From a virus, in the IMG/VR virus record IMGVR_UViG_3300011115_000717, positions 43,929-107,928 of that record: a DNA stretch of 64,000 nt; one strand, 5' to 3'. Positions 17,210 through 25,356 of this stretch are shown here, in pieces (positions within the stretch are counted from its first letter, which is position 1; every line of letters begins with the position of its first letter). The position numbers and the translations under genes were made by a program. A model generated the notes under the pieces. That model ran no database searches. It was not told where the DNA came from and saw nothing but the letters and a program-made list of their open reading frames with translations.

Positions 17210-17530
17210 ATGAATAAAGATGAATTGTTCCACCTACACGAAGACATTTGCCGTCGTGCCTTAGTTATAATGCGGGCAAAATCCGCCGATTACTCCTCTG
17301 GATCAGACCCTTTTGCTAACTTTAAGCGAGGAGAGATACTGGGGTTTGCGAGTGCCGAAGAGGGGTTAATGTTGCGAGTAGTCGATAAAATCTCACGTAT
17401 TTCCACTTTTCTTAAGAAGGGTGAACTAAAAGTGGGAAATGAGAGTGTTCAAGACAGTATTCTTGATGTTATTAATTATATGATTTTACTTCAGGGGTTG
17501 TTGACAGATAAAGAAACCAAATCATTATGA
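17210..17530 (+). CDS. Nucleotide-modification-associated (Nmad1/DUF1599-like) protein
   Basis: The 106 residues carry the pattern KSADYSSGSDPFANFKRGE followed by VVDKISRISTFLKKG and a helix with DSILDVINYMILL, typical of the all-alpha Nmad1/DUF1599 group common in phages and related in fold to MazG-type NTP pyrophosphatases. The exact substrate is not known. The gene has a strong early promoter and is probably leaderless. Its stop overlaps the polymerase start (ATGA), so the two are likely co-translated. Confidence 0.75.
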   Translation: MNKDELFHLHEDICRRALVIMRAKSADYSSGSDPFANFKRGEILGFASAEEGLMLRVVDKISRISTFLKKGELKVGNESVQDSILDVINYMILLQGLLTDKETKSL

Positions 17531-20034
17531 AATTTTATACAGCATGTGCTCTTAAAGGGAACAAGGTTCTTGTTCGTGGATATCGTAATGGTGCCCGTTT
17601 TACGGACACTGTTTCATTTAAGCCCTCGCTGTACGTTCGTACCGACAAACCAACCAAGTATACCACTTTGACAGGTGTCAAGGTTGGTCGTATTGAGTTT
17701 GAGACATTATACGAATGTCGTAAATTTCTTGACCAATACAGAGAACTAGATGATTGCCCGATTTATGGAAACACTGATTTCATTACTCAATATATCATGG
17801 AGACTTATGCGTCTGAGGTGGAATACGATCTTTCCAAGATCAAAGTAGCCTACTTGGACCTTGAATGTGAGACGGAAGGTGGATTCCCTAATCTTGATGC
17901 GCCTAATGAACGCATCAACTTGGTGACGATTCGTATCTCTGGTGTTAATTATGTTATCACCATGAAGCCCGTCAAACTTCCGGACTGTAAAGTTATTTTA
18001 GTTGCTTCTGAAAAAGAATTGATTAAAAAGATTTTTGATATTTTGAAACACTGCGACCCAGATATTTTGACTGGGTGGAATATCAAACTGTTTGACATGC
18101 CTTATATCATTGGTCGTGCAAAACTATTCTTTGATGAAAAAGAAATTCAAGGATGGATGCCATTTGGGCTGATGAAAATGCGTATTACTAATATTGGTGG
18201 TAAAGATTATACACTATATGAGTTTCCAGGATATACTATTCTCGATTACATGGATTTGTATAAGAAGTTTTCCGGAACTAACCAAGAGAGTTATGCCCTA
18301 AATAATATAGCAAAGGTAGAACTAGATGAACAAAAACTGGACTATACCGAGTATGGGTCATTGCGTGAGTTTTATACGCAAAACTTTCAAAAGTTTGCTG
18401 AGTACAATATCCAAGACGTGGTCTTGGTTGAGCGACTTGAGGATAAATTAAAGTTAATTGATCTTGCTGTTTCGATTGCATATGAAGCCAAGATCACCTT
18501 TGATACAGTCTTCTTTGCTACACGTATTTGGGAAACCATTTGTTGTGACTATCTTGCCAAACAAAACATTGTTCCACCACTAAAGACTAAGTACGCCAAG
18601 GACGAGCAGTTCATTGGTGCATATGTCAAGGATGTTATTCCGGGTCTGTATAAAAATGTTGTGAGTTTCGATGCAACATCTCTATATCCATCTATTATCA
18701 TTGGTTGGAACATTTCACCCGAGACATGTATTGTCAAGAATTCATCATTGAATGCGGATGACTTTTTGCGTAGCAAGCGCAAAGAGATTCCAGACATGAT
18801 TCAAGATGCTGTTGATCAGAATGCATGTTTGGCATGTAATGGTTCAGTCTTCTCAAATACTGTTAAGGGATTCATTCCTACTTTGATTGAGATTACTTTT
18901 AATCAGCGTCAGGAAGCCAAGAAGAAGATGATCAAGTTGGAGAAGGAATACGAGATCTCGAAAGATAAGAATCTTATTCCATTGATTGCTGCGCTTAAGA
19001 TTCGCCAATCTGTGAAGAAGATTTTGGCTAACAGTCTTTATGGTTGTCTCGGTAATCCTGCCTTCACATACTCATCACCAGAACTTGCAACAGCAGTGAC
19101 TGTTACGGGTCAGGTTATCATTCGCTCTGCTGAAGAACAAATGAATGCTTATATCAATAAGGTGATGAAAAATAAAATTACAAAGGATTATGTCATTGCC
19201 GTTGATACGGATTCTGTTTATCTAAATCTTGAAGATATTATTTTTAGAGTCTCAGAAGGTAGTCCTATTAAAGATGTCACTTCCTTCATCGATAATATTT
19301 GTGAAAACAATATTCAAAAAGAATTAAGTGGGAGTATGAGCCTACTTACAACTAAATTGAATTGTCTCTCTAATAAAATTGTATTTAAGCGCGAAGCAAT
19401 TGCATCAGTTGGACTGTTTGTTGCCAAAAAGAAATATGCATTGCTGTTAAATGATCTTGAAGGTATTCGTTTTAGTGAACCTAAGCTAAAGATCATGGGT
19501 CTTGAATCTGTTCGCAGTAGTACCCCGGGTATCGTTAGAGCAAAACTCAAAGAGTGTATCATGATTATTATGACACAGAATGAGGACAAGTTACGTAAGT
19601 ATGTGAATACATTTTACGATGAATTTATCAAGTTACCTATTGAGGATATTGCATCACCAAGAGGAGTTAAAGGTATTTCAAAGTACACGAGTAATGCTGA
19701 TATATATAAAGGTGGTACACCAATAGCAACAAAGGCAGCACTGTTACATAATGCATATGTCAAAAAAATGCATATCGATAAAACAGTTCCGTCTATCAAA
19801 GAAAATGATAAAATTAAATTTGTCTTTGTAAAGGTCCCAAACCCATATGGAACCAATGGCAAAGATGGTGTGATGGGATTCATCAATAAATGCCCACCAG
19901 AATTTGAATTGAAAAAATATATTGATTTAGAGAAACAGTTTGAAAAAACCTTTTATGAACCTCTTGACAATATTTTACAAGTTATTAAATGGTCGATCAG
20001 TAACAAAATTACACTTGAATCTTTTTTTGGATAA
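17527..20034 (+). CDS. gp43: DNA polymerase gp43 (family B)
   Basis: The 835 residues are slightly shorter than T4 gp43 (898 aa). Exonuclease motifs are visible: YLDLE near residue 110 (Exo I), DILTGWN (Exo II) and YNIQDVVLVERL (Exo III). Polymerase motifs are DATSLYPS near residue 382 (A), KKILANSLYG near 498 (B) and DTDS near 560 (C). The catalytic aspartates are all present, and a C-terminal clamp-binding tail ends SFFG. It is the replicative enzyme working with gp45. It overlaps the upstream small gene by 4 bp. No intron or inserted domain is seen. Confidence 0.97.
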   Translation: MKFYTACALKGNKVLVRGYRNGARFTDTVSFKPSLYVRTDKPTKYTTLTGVKVGRIEFETLYECRKFLDQYRELDDCPIYGNTDFITQYIMETYASEVEYDLSKIKVAYLDLECETEGGFPNLDAPNERINLVTIRISGVNYVITMKPVKLPDCKVILVASEKELIKKIFDILKHCDPDILTGWNIKLFDMPYIIGRAKLFFDEKEIQGWMPFGLMKMRITNIGGKDYTLYEFPGYTILDYMDLYKKFSGTNQESYALNNIAKVELDEQKLDYTEYGSLREFYTQNFQKFAEYNIQDVVLVERLEDKLKLIDLAVSIAYEAKITFDTVFFATRIWETICCDYLAKQNIVPPLKTKYAKDEQFIGAYVKDVIPGLYKNVVSFDATSLYPSIIIGWNISPETCIVKNSSLNADDFLRSKRKEIPDMIQDAVDQNACLACNGSVFSNTVKGFIPTLIEITFNQRQEAKKKMIKLEKEYEISKDKNLIPLIAALKIRQSVKKILANSLYGCLGNPAFTYSSPELATAVTVTGQVIIRSAEEQMNAYINKVMKNKITKDYVIAVDTDSVYLNLEDIIFRVSEGSPIKDVTSFIDNICENNIQKELSGSMSLLTTKLNCLSNKIVFKREAIASVGLFVAKKKYALLLNDLEGIRFSEPKLKIMGLESVRSSTPGIVRAKLKECIMIIMTQNEDKLRKYVNTFYDEFIKLPIEDIASPRGVKGISKYTSNADIYKGGTPIATKAALLHNAYVKKMHIDKTVPSIKENDKIKFVFVKVPNPYGTNGKDGVMGFINKCPPEFELKKYIDLEKQFEKTFYEPLDNILQVIKWSISNKITLESFFG

Positions 20035-20058
20035 TACATCAGAACGGAATGTTAAGAA

Positions 20059-20361
20059 ATGGTAAAGACCTTTAAATCTAGATATGGGGATGAACGAATC
20101 CTTAGAAAACGTAAAGACGGAAACTATACTCTCGAAGGTCACACCTTATTTTCTAGGAGTGGCGATGGTTTATTTGACTTTGAAGGTGGTCCATGCATTA
20201 TGGTTGGTGATAGACTACTTGACATTGTCAATGACGTAGATGACGTAATTATAGAATCAGTTACTATTGATGGCACTATAGTTGAAGAAAACTATATGCG
20301 TGTTATCATTACAACAAAACCTATTAAAAGAGGTAAGAATAAAAGTGACAAAAAAACCTAA
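20059..20361 (+). CDS. Hypothetical protein, paralogue of the 41.8 kb gene
   Basis: The 100 residues share a clear pattern with the leftward gene at 41773: SRYGDERILRK, LEGHTLFSR, FDFEGGP, a central VGDRL and a C-terminal strand pair. The other copy reads SRYHVERIIRK, LEGETLFTR, VDFEGGP. The fold looks like a small beta barrel. No function is known. It sits between the polymerase and uvsX genes, 24 bp after gp43, and overlaps the next gene. Confidence 0.65.
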   Translation: MVKTFKSRYGDERILRKRKDGNYTLEGHTLFSRSGDGLFDFEGGPCIMVGDRLLDIVNDVDDVIIESVTIDGTIVEENYMRVIITTKPIKRGKNKSDKKT

Positions 20362-20728
20362 AGTTACTATTACTAAAACTATTCCGTGGCAATATGAATA
20401 CAATATTTTAAAAGTTCCATATCAGGAATTTTTAGAATCTATTGAAGAGATGCCATTCGCAATGTTATTATATGAACATAGGTCTCATTGTGAATATAGA
20501 GGTCACAAATTAAAAAATCATCCAAACTTTGGTGATGACAATAATCGTGATTTATATAATAGAATTCATGCTATTGAAAATGCACTTAAAGCACATTACT
20601 ACAGACTTGGTGATGCTATAGAGGCATCACAGTATTGGGAAAACGAAAACTACAAACACACAAACAAGAAGAAAGAAGAGAATGTCAAAGTATCTAACAA
20701 ATCTACTAAGCAAACTAAACAATCCTGA
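20345..20728 (+). CDS. Hypothetical protein upstream of uvsX
   Basis: The 127 residues start at GTG 20345, chosen because AGAGGTAAG lies just upstream; an open frame reaching further left would overlap the previous gene by about 80 bp. The sequence has a helical centre (FAMLLYEHRSHCEYRGHK, DLYNRIHAIENALKAHY) and a Lys/Asn-rich charged tail. No family is recognised. It overlaps uvsX by 47 bp in another frame, suggesting coupled expression with recombination functions. Confidence 0.6.
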   Translation: MTKKPKVTITKTIPWQYEYNILKVPYQEFLESIEEMPFAMLLYEHRSHCEYRGHKLKNHPNFGDDNNRDLYNRIHAIENALKAHYYRLGDAIEASQYWENENYKHTNKKKEENVKVSNKSTKQTKQS

Positions 20729-21704
20729 TGCAGCCATCGTAGCCGATGGTATTGATGGTGCAGATGTCACAGGATTCATTGATACTGGGTCATATGTATT
20801 GAACGCTTTGTTATCGGGATCTATATATGGTGGACTACCTGCCAACAAGATCTCTTGTCTTGCGGGAGATCCCGCTACCGGAAAGACTTTCTATGCAATT
20901 GGAATCGCTACTCAATTCCTTAAAGACCACAAAGACGGTGTGGTCATATACTTTGACACGGAGCAAGCAATCACTTCAGACATGTTTGCACAACGGGGAA
21001 TCGATTCCAAAAGAATTGCAGTTGTTCCTGTTGCAACAATCGAAGAGTTCAAGAACCAGGCTCTCAAGATCGTCAATGACGTACTTGAAACACCTGAAGA
21101 AGACCGCAAGCCAATCTTTATGGTTCTTGATTCTTTGGGAATGTTATCGACAAACAAAGAAATGAATGATTCGGCTGAAGGTAAGGATGTGCGTGATATG
21201 ACCAAGGCACAACTTACTAAGGCTACGTTCCGTGTTCTTACGCTCAAACTTGGTAAGGCAAAGATACCGCTTCTTCTGACCAACCATACATATCAAGTTA
21301 TTGGTTCATATGTTCCTACCAAGGACCTTGGTGGTGGTACAGGTATTAAGTATGCTGCCAGTAACATTATTATGTTATCAAAGAGCAAGGACAAGACTGA
21401 TGAAGGTATCGTTGGTAACTTTATTAAGTGCACCAACTACAAGAATCGTTTTGTAAAAGAGAATATGCATGTACAAACCAGATTGAACTATACTTCTGGG
21501 TTAAGTCGATATTATGGTTTGACAGACCTTGCAATTGAGTATAATATATTCAAGAAGGTCTCAACACGAATAGAACTCCCAGATGGTAGTAAAGCATTTG
21601 AGAAAAATATTGATGAAGATCCTGAAAAGTATTTTACAAAAGAAATTTTAGACAAACTAGACATTGAAATTCAAAAAGGGTTTAAGTATGGACAAGGCAC
21701 TTAA
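20682..21704 (+). CDS. uvsX: UvsX recombinase (RecA-like)
   Basis: The 340 residues compare with 391 in T4 UvsX. Walker A GDPATGKT is at residues 62-69, Walker B-like IFMVLDSLGML near 145-155, and LLLTNHTY and the DLGGGTGIKYAAS loop follow. The protein coats single-stranded DNA and drives strand exchange for recombination-dependent replication, working with gp46/47 and gp41. The start codon follows AAGAAGAGA, a modest ribosome site. The N-terminal helix (SKYLTNLLSKLNNPDAAIVADG) corresponds to the oligomerisation region. The 3' end overlaps the next small gene by 17 bp. Confidence 0.95.
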   Translation: MSKYLTNLLSKLNNPDAAIVADGIDGADVTGFIDTGSYVLNALLSGSIYGGLPANKISCLAGDPATGKTFYAIGIATQFLKDHKDGVVIYFDTEQAITSDMFAQRGIDSKRIAVVPVATIEEFKNQALKIVNDVLETPEEDRKPIFMVLDSLGMLSTNKEMNDSAEGKDVRDMTKAQLTKATFRVLTLKLGKAKIPLLLTNHTYQVIGSYVPTKDLGGGTGIKYAASNIIMLSKSKDKTDEGIVGNFIKCTNYKNRFVKENMHVQTRLNYTSGLSRYYGLTDLAIEYNIFKKVSTRIELPDGSKAFEKNIDEDPEKYFTKEILDKLDIEIQKGFKYGQGT

Positions 21705-22053
21705 AGACGTTTATATTATATTAGATGATGCATCTGAATATATGACATTAGATACAGTACCAATTAAAATTATAGTTGATCCGTATCTTGATGTAGAATT
21801 TAGATTTCAAAAAATCAATATAAAAATGGAAGAAGAAAATTTAAATATTAATTTTAATGTTGAACTTTTGAAAAATCCAAATAATGTTGATGTTGAATTA
21901 AATAACCAAGAGTTCATTGACTTCTTGGGTAGAATCCTGTATGATATGCTTGTTAACCGAGACGATATTATAACGAAGACTCAGGCGGAACCTGAGCAAA
22001 TTGATCTCGAAGATGATGTGCACAGTGACTCCTATGGAAAAAATTATTCTTAA
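21688..22053 (+). CDS. Hypothetical acidic protein between uvsX and gp41
   Basis: The 121 residues begin at ATG 21688 with AAAAGGG upstream; an upstream start at 21664 would lie deeper in uvsX. The protein is acidic, with an alternating hydrophobic core (IIVDPYLDVEFRFQKINIKM) suggesting beta strands and a helix FIDFLGRILYDML. No family is recognised. It overlaps uvsX by 17 bp and gp41 by about 38 bp, so it belongs to the replication operon. In T4 the small uvsY-type or 40-type genes lie near here, but homology to them cannot be claimed. Confidence 0.6.
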   Translation: MDKALKDVYIILDDASEYMTLDTVPIKIIVDPYLDVEFRFQKINIKMEEENLNINFNVELLKNPNNVDVELNNQEFIDFLGRILYDMLVNRDDIITKTQAEPEQIDLEDDVHSDSYGKNYS

Positions 22054-23437
22054 GAATCTTGCCAAGAACGAAGAATTTGCACGTAAAGTACTCCCCTTTA
22101 TTAAGGAGGAGTATTTTACTTCTAGAGCAGAAAGAGTCTTGTACATTAATATCGAAAATTTTGTTACTAAGTATACTTCACTTCCAACTAAAGATGCTTT
22201 GATTCTTATGATCGAAAAGTATAAAGGAATCAGTGAAGAAGAATACAAAGGTTCACTTCGGTTAATTACAGAAATTTTTGATAGCAATGATCGTGAAGAT
22301 CAAGAGTGGTTACTTGACCATACAGAGAAATTCTGTAAGGAGAAGGCTATTCATCTTGCAATCATGAACTCTATCAATATTCTTGATGGTAAAGATACCG
22401 AGTACACAGAATCTGCTATTCCAGAAATTCTTAGTAATGCTTTGGCTATTAGTTTTGATACCCGAGTTGGTCACGACTTTATTGAAGATTCTGATATTCG
22501 TTATCAATTTTATAACAAGACCGAAAAGCGTATTCCGTTTGACCTTGAATATTTTAATACAATCACAGGCGGTGGGACTCCAACCAAAACTCTGAATATT
22601 GTAATGGCAGGTACAGGGTGCGGTAAGAGTCTTTTTCTGTGTCATCATGCTGCATCATGTTTGATGCAAAATCTGAATGTTTTGTATATTACACTTGAGA
22701 TGGCGGAAGAACGTATTGCTGAACGTATTGATGCCAATCTTCTTGATACTCCCGTACAAGATCTTGCAAGTATGCCAATTGCGTCATACAAGAAGAAGAT
22801 GGAGCAACTCAAGAAGCAATCAACCGGTAGACTTATTATCAAAGAATATCCTACAGGTGGAGCTAATTCAAATCATTTTAGAATTCTTTTACAAGAACTT
22901 CGTACAAAGAAGAAGTTTAAGCCAGATATCATTTTTATTGATTATCTGAATATCTGTTCGTCATCGAGAATGAAGCAGGGTGGTAACACAAACAGTTACC
23001 ATTACATCAAGGCTATTGCTGAAGAACTCCGTGGGCTCGCAGTCGAGTTTGATCTTCCGATCTTTAGTGCTACTCAAGTCAATCGATCTGGGTTTTCAAG
23101 CACGGACGTTGGTTTGGAAGATACATCAGAATCGTTTGGTCTTCCCGCGACTGCAGATTTCTTCGTTGCTTTGATTCGTACCGATGAACTTGATGACTCT
23201 AAGCAACTAATGGTCAAGCAACTCAAGAATCGTTATAACACAACTGCTGTTAACAGAAAGTTTGTTATTGGTGTAGAATTCAACAAGATGAAACTACATG
23301 ATGTTGACGAAGGTACGCAGCCCGTAATGGTTAGTTCTAACCAAAGCAGCAACAAGGATAAGCGTAACAACGAAGATTCTTATTACAAGAGTATCTCAGA
23401 GTCATCAAAGCAACTTAGTTCCGGATGGCAGATGTAA
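22016..23437 (+). CDS. gp41: Replicative DNA helicase gp41 (DnaB-like)
   Basis: About 473 residues, similar to T4 gp41 (475 aa). An N-terminal helical domain (MEKIILKNLAKNEEFARKVL) is followed by the RecA-like core: Walker A AGTGCGKS near residue 199, ITLEMAEERIAERID, Walker B-like IIFIDYLNI, and FSATQVNRS. It unwinds the fork 5'-3' and recruits the primase gp61. The start is uncertain: ATGs at 22013, 22016 and 22034 are all in frame, and the last matches the usual family N-terminus best. The 3' end overlaps the primase by 13 bp. Confidence 0.95.
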   Translation: MCTVTPMEKIILKNLAKNEEFARKVLPFIKEEYFTSRAERVLYINIENFVTKYTSLPTKDALILMIEKYKGISEEEYKGSLRLITEIFDSNDREDQEWLLDHTEKFCKEKAIHLAIMNSINILDGKDTEYTESAIPEILSNALAISFDTRVGHDFIEDSDIRYQFYNKTEKRIPFDLEYFNTITGGGTPTKTLNIVMAGTGCGKSLFLCHHAASCLMQNLNVLYITLEMAEERIAERIDANLLDTPVQDLASMPIASYKKKMEQLKKQSTGRLIIKEYPTGGANSNHFRILLQELRTKKKFKPDIIFIDYLNICSSSRMKQGGNTNSYHYIKAIAEELRGLAVEFDLPIFSATQVNRSGFSSTDVGLEDTSESFGLPATADFFVALIRTDELDDSKQLMVKQLKNRYNTTAVNRKFVIGVEFNKMKLHDVDEGTQPVMVSSNQSSNKDKRNNEDSYYKSISESSKQLSSGWQM

Positions 23438-24423
23438 TGCAGACTGTTGTCGATAAAAAATATATTAATATGGTTTCTCCTTCTCTTGAAAAATTCAAGT
23501 GGAAGAAAGATAACATGGCAGCGTGTCGGTGTTTTAAGTGTGGTGATTCACAGAAAAATAAAACAAAGACTCGTGGATATTTTTATGTCAACAAGGATCA
23601 GTATTATTACAAATGCCATAACTGTGGATTCTGCTGTACTGTAAAGACAGTTCTAGAAAACTTGTCCCCACAATTGGCAAAAGAATATTCATTAGAAACA
23701 TATAAAATGAATATTGGTCGTAATATGTTTATGACAGTGGAGTCTCCGGTAAAGGAACGCATTGTACCAGACTATATTGGAAAATGTATTACAGATCTTC
23801 CTAAAGATCATTACGCTAGAGAATACGTAATGAAGAGACAAATCCCAGAAGACAAATTACATCTCTTATATTTTACAGAAGATTTTTCTAAGATTGCAGA
23901 GAAGTTTTTTAAAACTTCATTTAGAGAACCAAGACTTGTAATTCCGTTTTTTGATGATAAGGATAGAGTTGTTGGTGTTCAGGGTCGTTCATTCGAAGTC
24001 AATGCAAAGATTCGATACATTACATACAAGAGCCCACACATTGAGCGTTTATGGTATGGGCTGAACAACATTAATGCTTTGAAGCCAGTTTACGTAGTGG
24101 AAGGCCCGATTGATTCATTGTTTCTATCGAATGCCATTGCCATGGTAGGATCTAGTTATCCAGACCCACTACCCACAAAAATTGAAAATAGTAAATTAAT
24201 TTTTGTATTTGATAACGAACCTAGAAATATTGTCTTACACCACATGATGGAAAGGGCAATAAACGAGGGTCATAAAATTGTAATTTGGCCTTCTATGCCT
24301 GAAAAAGATATTAATGAAATTTGTCTTAAATATGGTGTAGAGAAGATGAAACAAATGCTAGATAGTAGTACCTATTCGACAAATGCTGCCAGACTAAAAT
24401 TTGGTGCGTGGAAAAGATCTTAA
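23425..24423 (+). CDS. gp61: DNA primase gp61
   Basis: The 332 residues are close to T4 gp61 (342 aa). A zinc-ribbon is formed by CFKC (36-39) and CHNC (64-67), with a further C-G-F-C-C run. The TOPRIM core shows VVEGPIDSLFL near residue 225 and VFDNEPRN further on. It makes RNA primers for lagging-strand synthesis with gp41, with which it overlaps by 13 bp. An alternative start ATG at 23437 is possible. It is followed directly by a small gene and thyX. Confidence 0.94.
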   Translation: MADVMQTVVDKKYINMVSPSLEKFKWKKDNMAACRCFKCGDSQKNKTKTRGYFYVNKDQYYYKCHNCGFCCTVKTVLENLSPQLAKEYSLETYKMNIGRNMFMTVESPVKERIVPDYIGKCITDLPKDHYAREYVMKRQIPEDKLHLLYFTEDFSKIAEKFFKTSFREPRLVIPFFDDKDRVVGVQGRSFEVNAKIRYITYKSPHIERLWYGLNNINALKPVYVVEGPIDSLFLSNAIAMVGSSYPDPLPTKIENSKLIFVFDNEPRNIVLHHMMERAINEGHKIVIWPSMPEKDINEICLKYGVEKMKQMLDSSTYSTNAARLKFGAWKRS

Positions 24424-24424
24424 T

Positions 24425-24628
24425 ATGATAAAAGACAACTCAGACAATAATGATGGAATAGAAAAGAAAGTTTGCCAAGCTTTTTTACAGTTTAATAATT
24501 ATTTTAGTTTATATGTAAAAGAAGTAGATTTAGATTTATGGAATAGAGCAGTTGAGTTTGCCAAAGACAGCGTTGATGTCCCCGGTGTATCTTTAAAATT
24601 TATTGATAACGATAATACAGACGAGTAA
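24425..24628 (+). CDS. Small acidic hypothetical protein
   Basis: The 67 residues start at ATG 24425, 1 bp after the primase stop; the open frame extends a little upstream, but that part lies inside gp61. The protein is acidic with a central amphipathic helix (VCQAFLQFNNYFSLYVKEVDLDLWNRAVEFA, described by pattern only in part: aromatic residues every three to four positions). No family is recognised. It probably belongs to the gp61-thyX transcription unit. Confidence 0.55.
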   Translation: MIKDNSDNNDGIEKKVCQAFLQFNNYFSLYVKEVDLDLWNRAVEFAKDSVDVPGVSLKFIDNDNTDE

Positions 24629-24636
24629 TAAAAATT

Positions 24637-25356
24637 ATGAAACAAAGAATAACTGTCCTTGATAAAGGACACGTAGATCTTATTGATGTGATGGGTTCTG
24701 ATTTAACAGTCGCCAATGCAGCCCGAGTTTCTTTTAATAAAGAAAGTGAATGGGATACAGATCTTAATTGGCTTGATAAAACAATAGAGAAGACCTTATC
24801 CGCAAAAGATAAAAAATTAATTGCCTATCTTGCAAAACATAAACATTGGACACCTTTTGCTCACCCACAAATAACAGTAAGAATTAAGGCTCCTATTTTT
24901 ATTCGCACTCAACTTTTTAAACACAAAGTTGGATTTGTAGAAAATGAAGTAAGCCGTAGATATGTAACTGATACTCCAGAATTTTATATTCCAAGATGGA
25001 GATCAGCACCAACGTCCGGTGCAAAACAAGGGAGTACCGATTTTATTTTAGATTCTGTAGTTGAAGATAAACTGAATACAGAGTATAATATGGTAATCGA
25101 AGGAGCTTTGAAAACATATGAAAATCTTTTGGAACAGGGTGTCGCCCCAGAACAGGCGCGATCCGTCTTACCACAAGGCGCGTATACGGAGTGGTGGTGG
25201 ACTGGATCACTTGCGGGTTTTGCTCGGGTCTACAACCAACGAAGTGAGGCACACTCTCAATGGGAAGTACGTGAGTATTCCAATGCGATTGCCGCATCGA
25301 TTTCCCCGTTCTTCCCTGTATCTTGGGAACATCTGACTAGTAAGGACAACACATGA
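24637..25356 (+). CDS. thyX: Flavin-dependent thymidylate synthase ThyX
   Basis: The 239 residues contain the ThyX signature region in a variant form: FIRTQLFKHKVGFVENEVSR followed by RY, matching the RHR-x7-S family motif with the His and Ser positions altered. The C-terminal half has LPQGAYTEWWWTGSLAGF and RSEAHSQWEVREY, the FAD/dUMP-binding arginine-glutamine segment. It methylates dUMP to dTMP using methylenetetrahydrofolate and NADPH via FAD, using dUMP made by the phage dUTPase. The stop overlaps the nrdJ start (ATGA), so the two DNA-precursor enzymes are coupled. Confidence 0.93.
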   Translation: MKQRITVLDKGHVDLIDVMGSDLTVANAARVSFNKESEWDTDLNWLDKTIEKTLSAKDKKLIAYLAKHKHWTPFAHPQITVRIKAPIFIRTQLFKHKVGFVENEVSRRYVTDTPEFYIPRWRSAPTSGAKQGSTDFILDSVVEDKLNTEYNMVIEGALKTYENLLEQGVAPEQARSVLPQGAYTEWWWTGSLAGFARVYNQRSEAHSQWEVREYSNAIAASISPFFPVSWEHLTSKDNT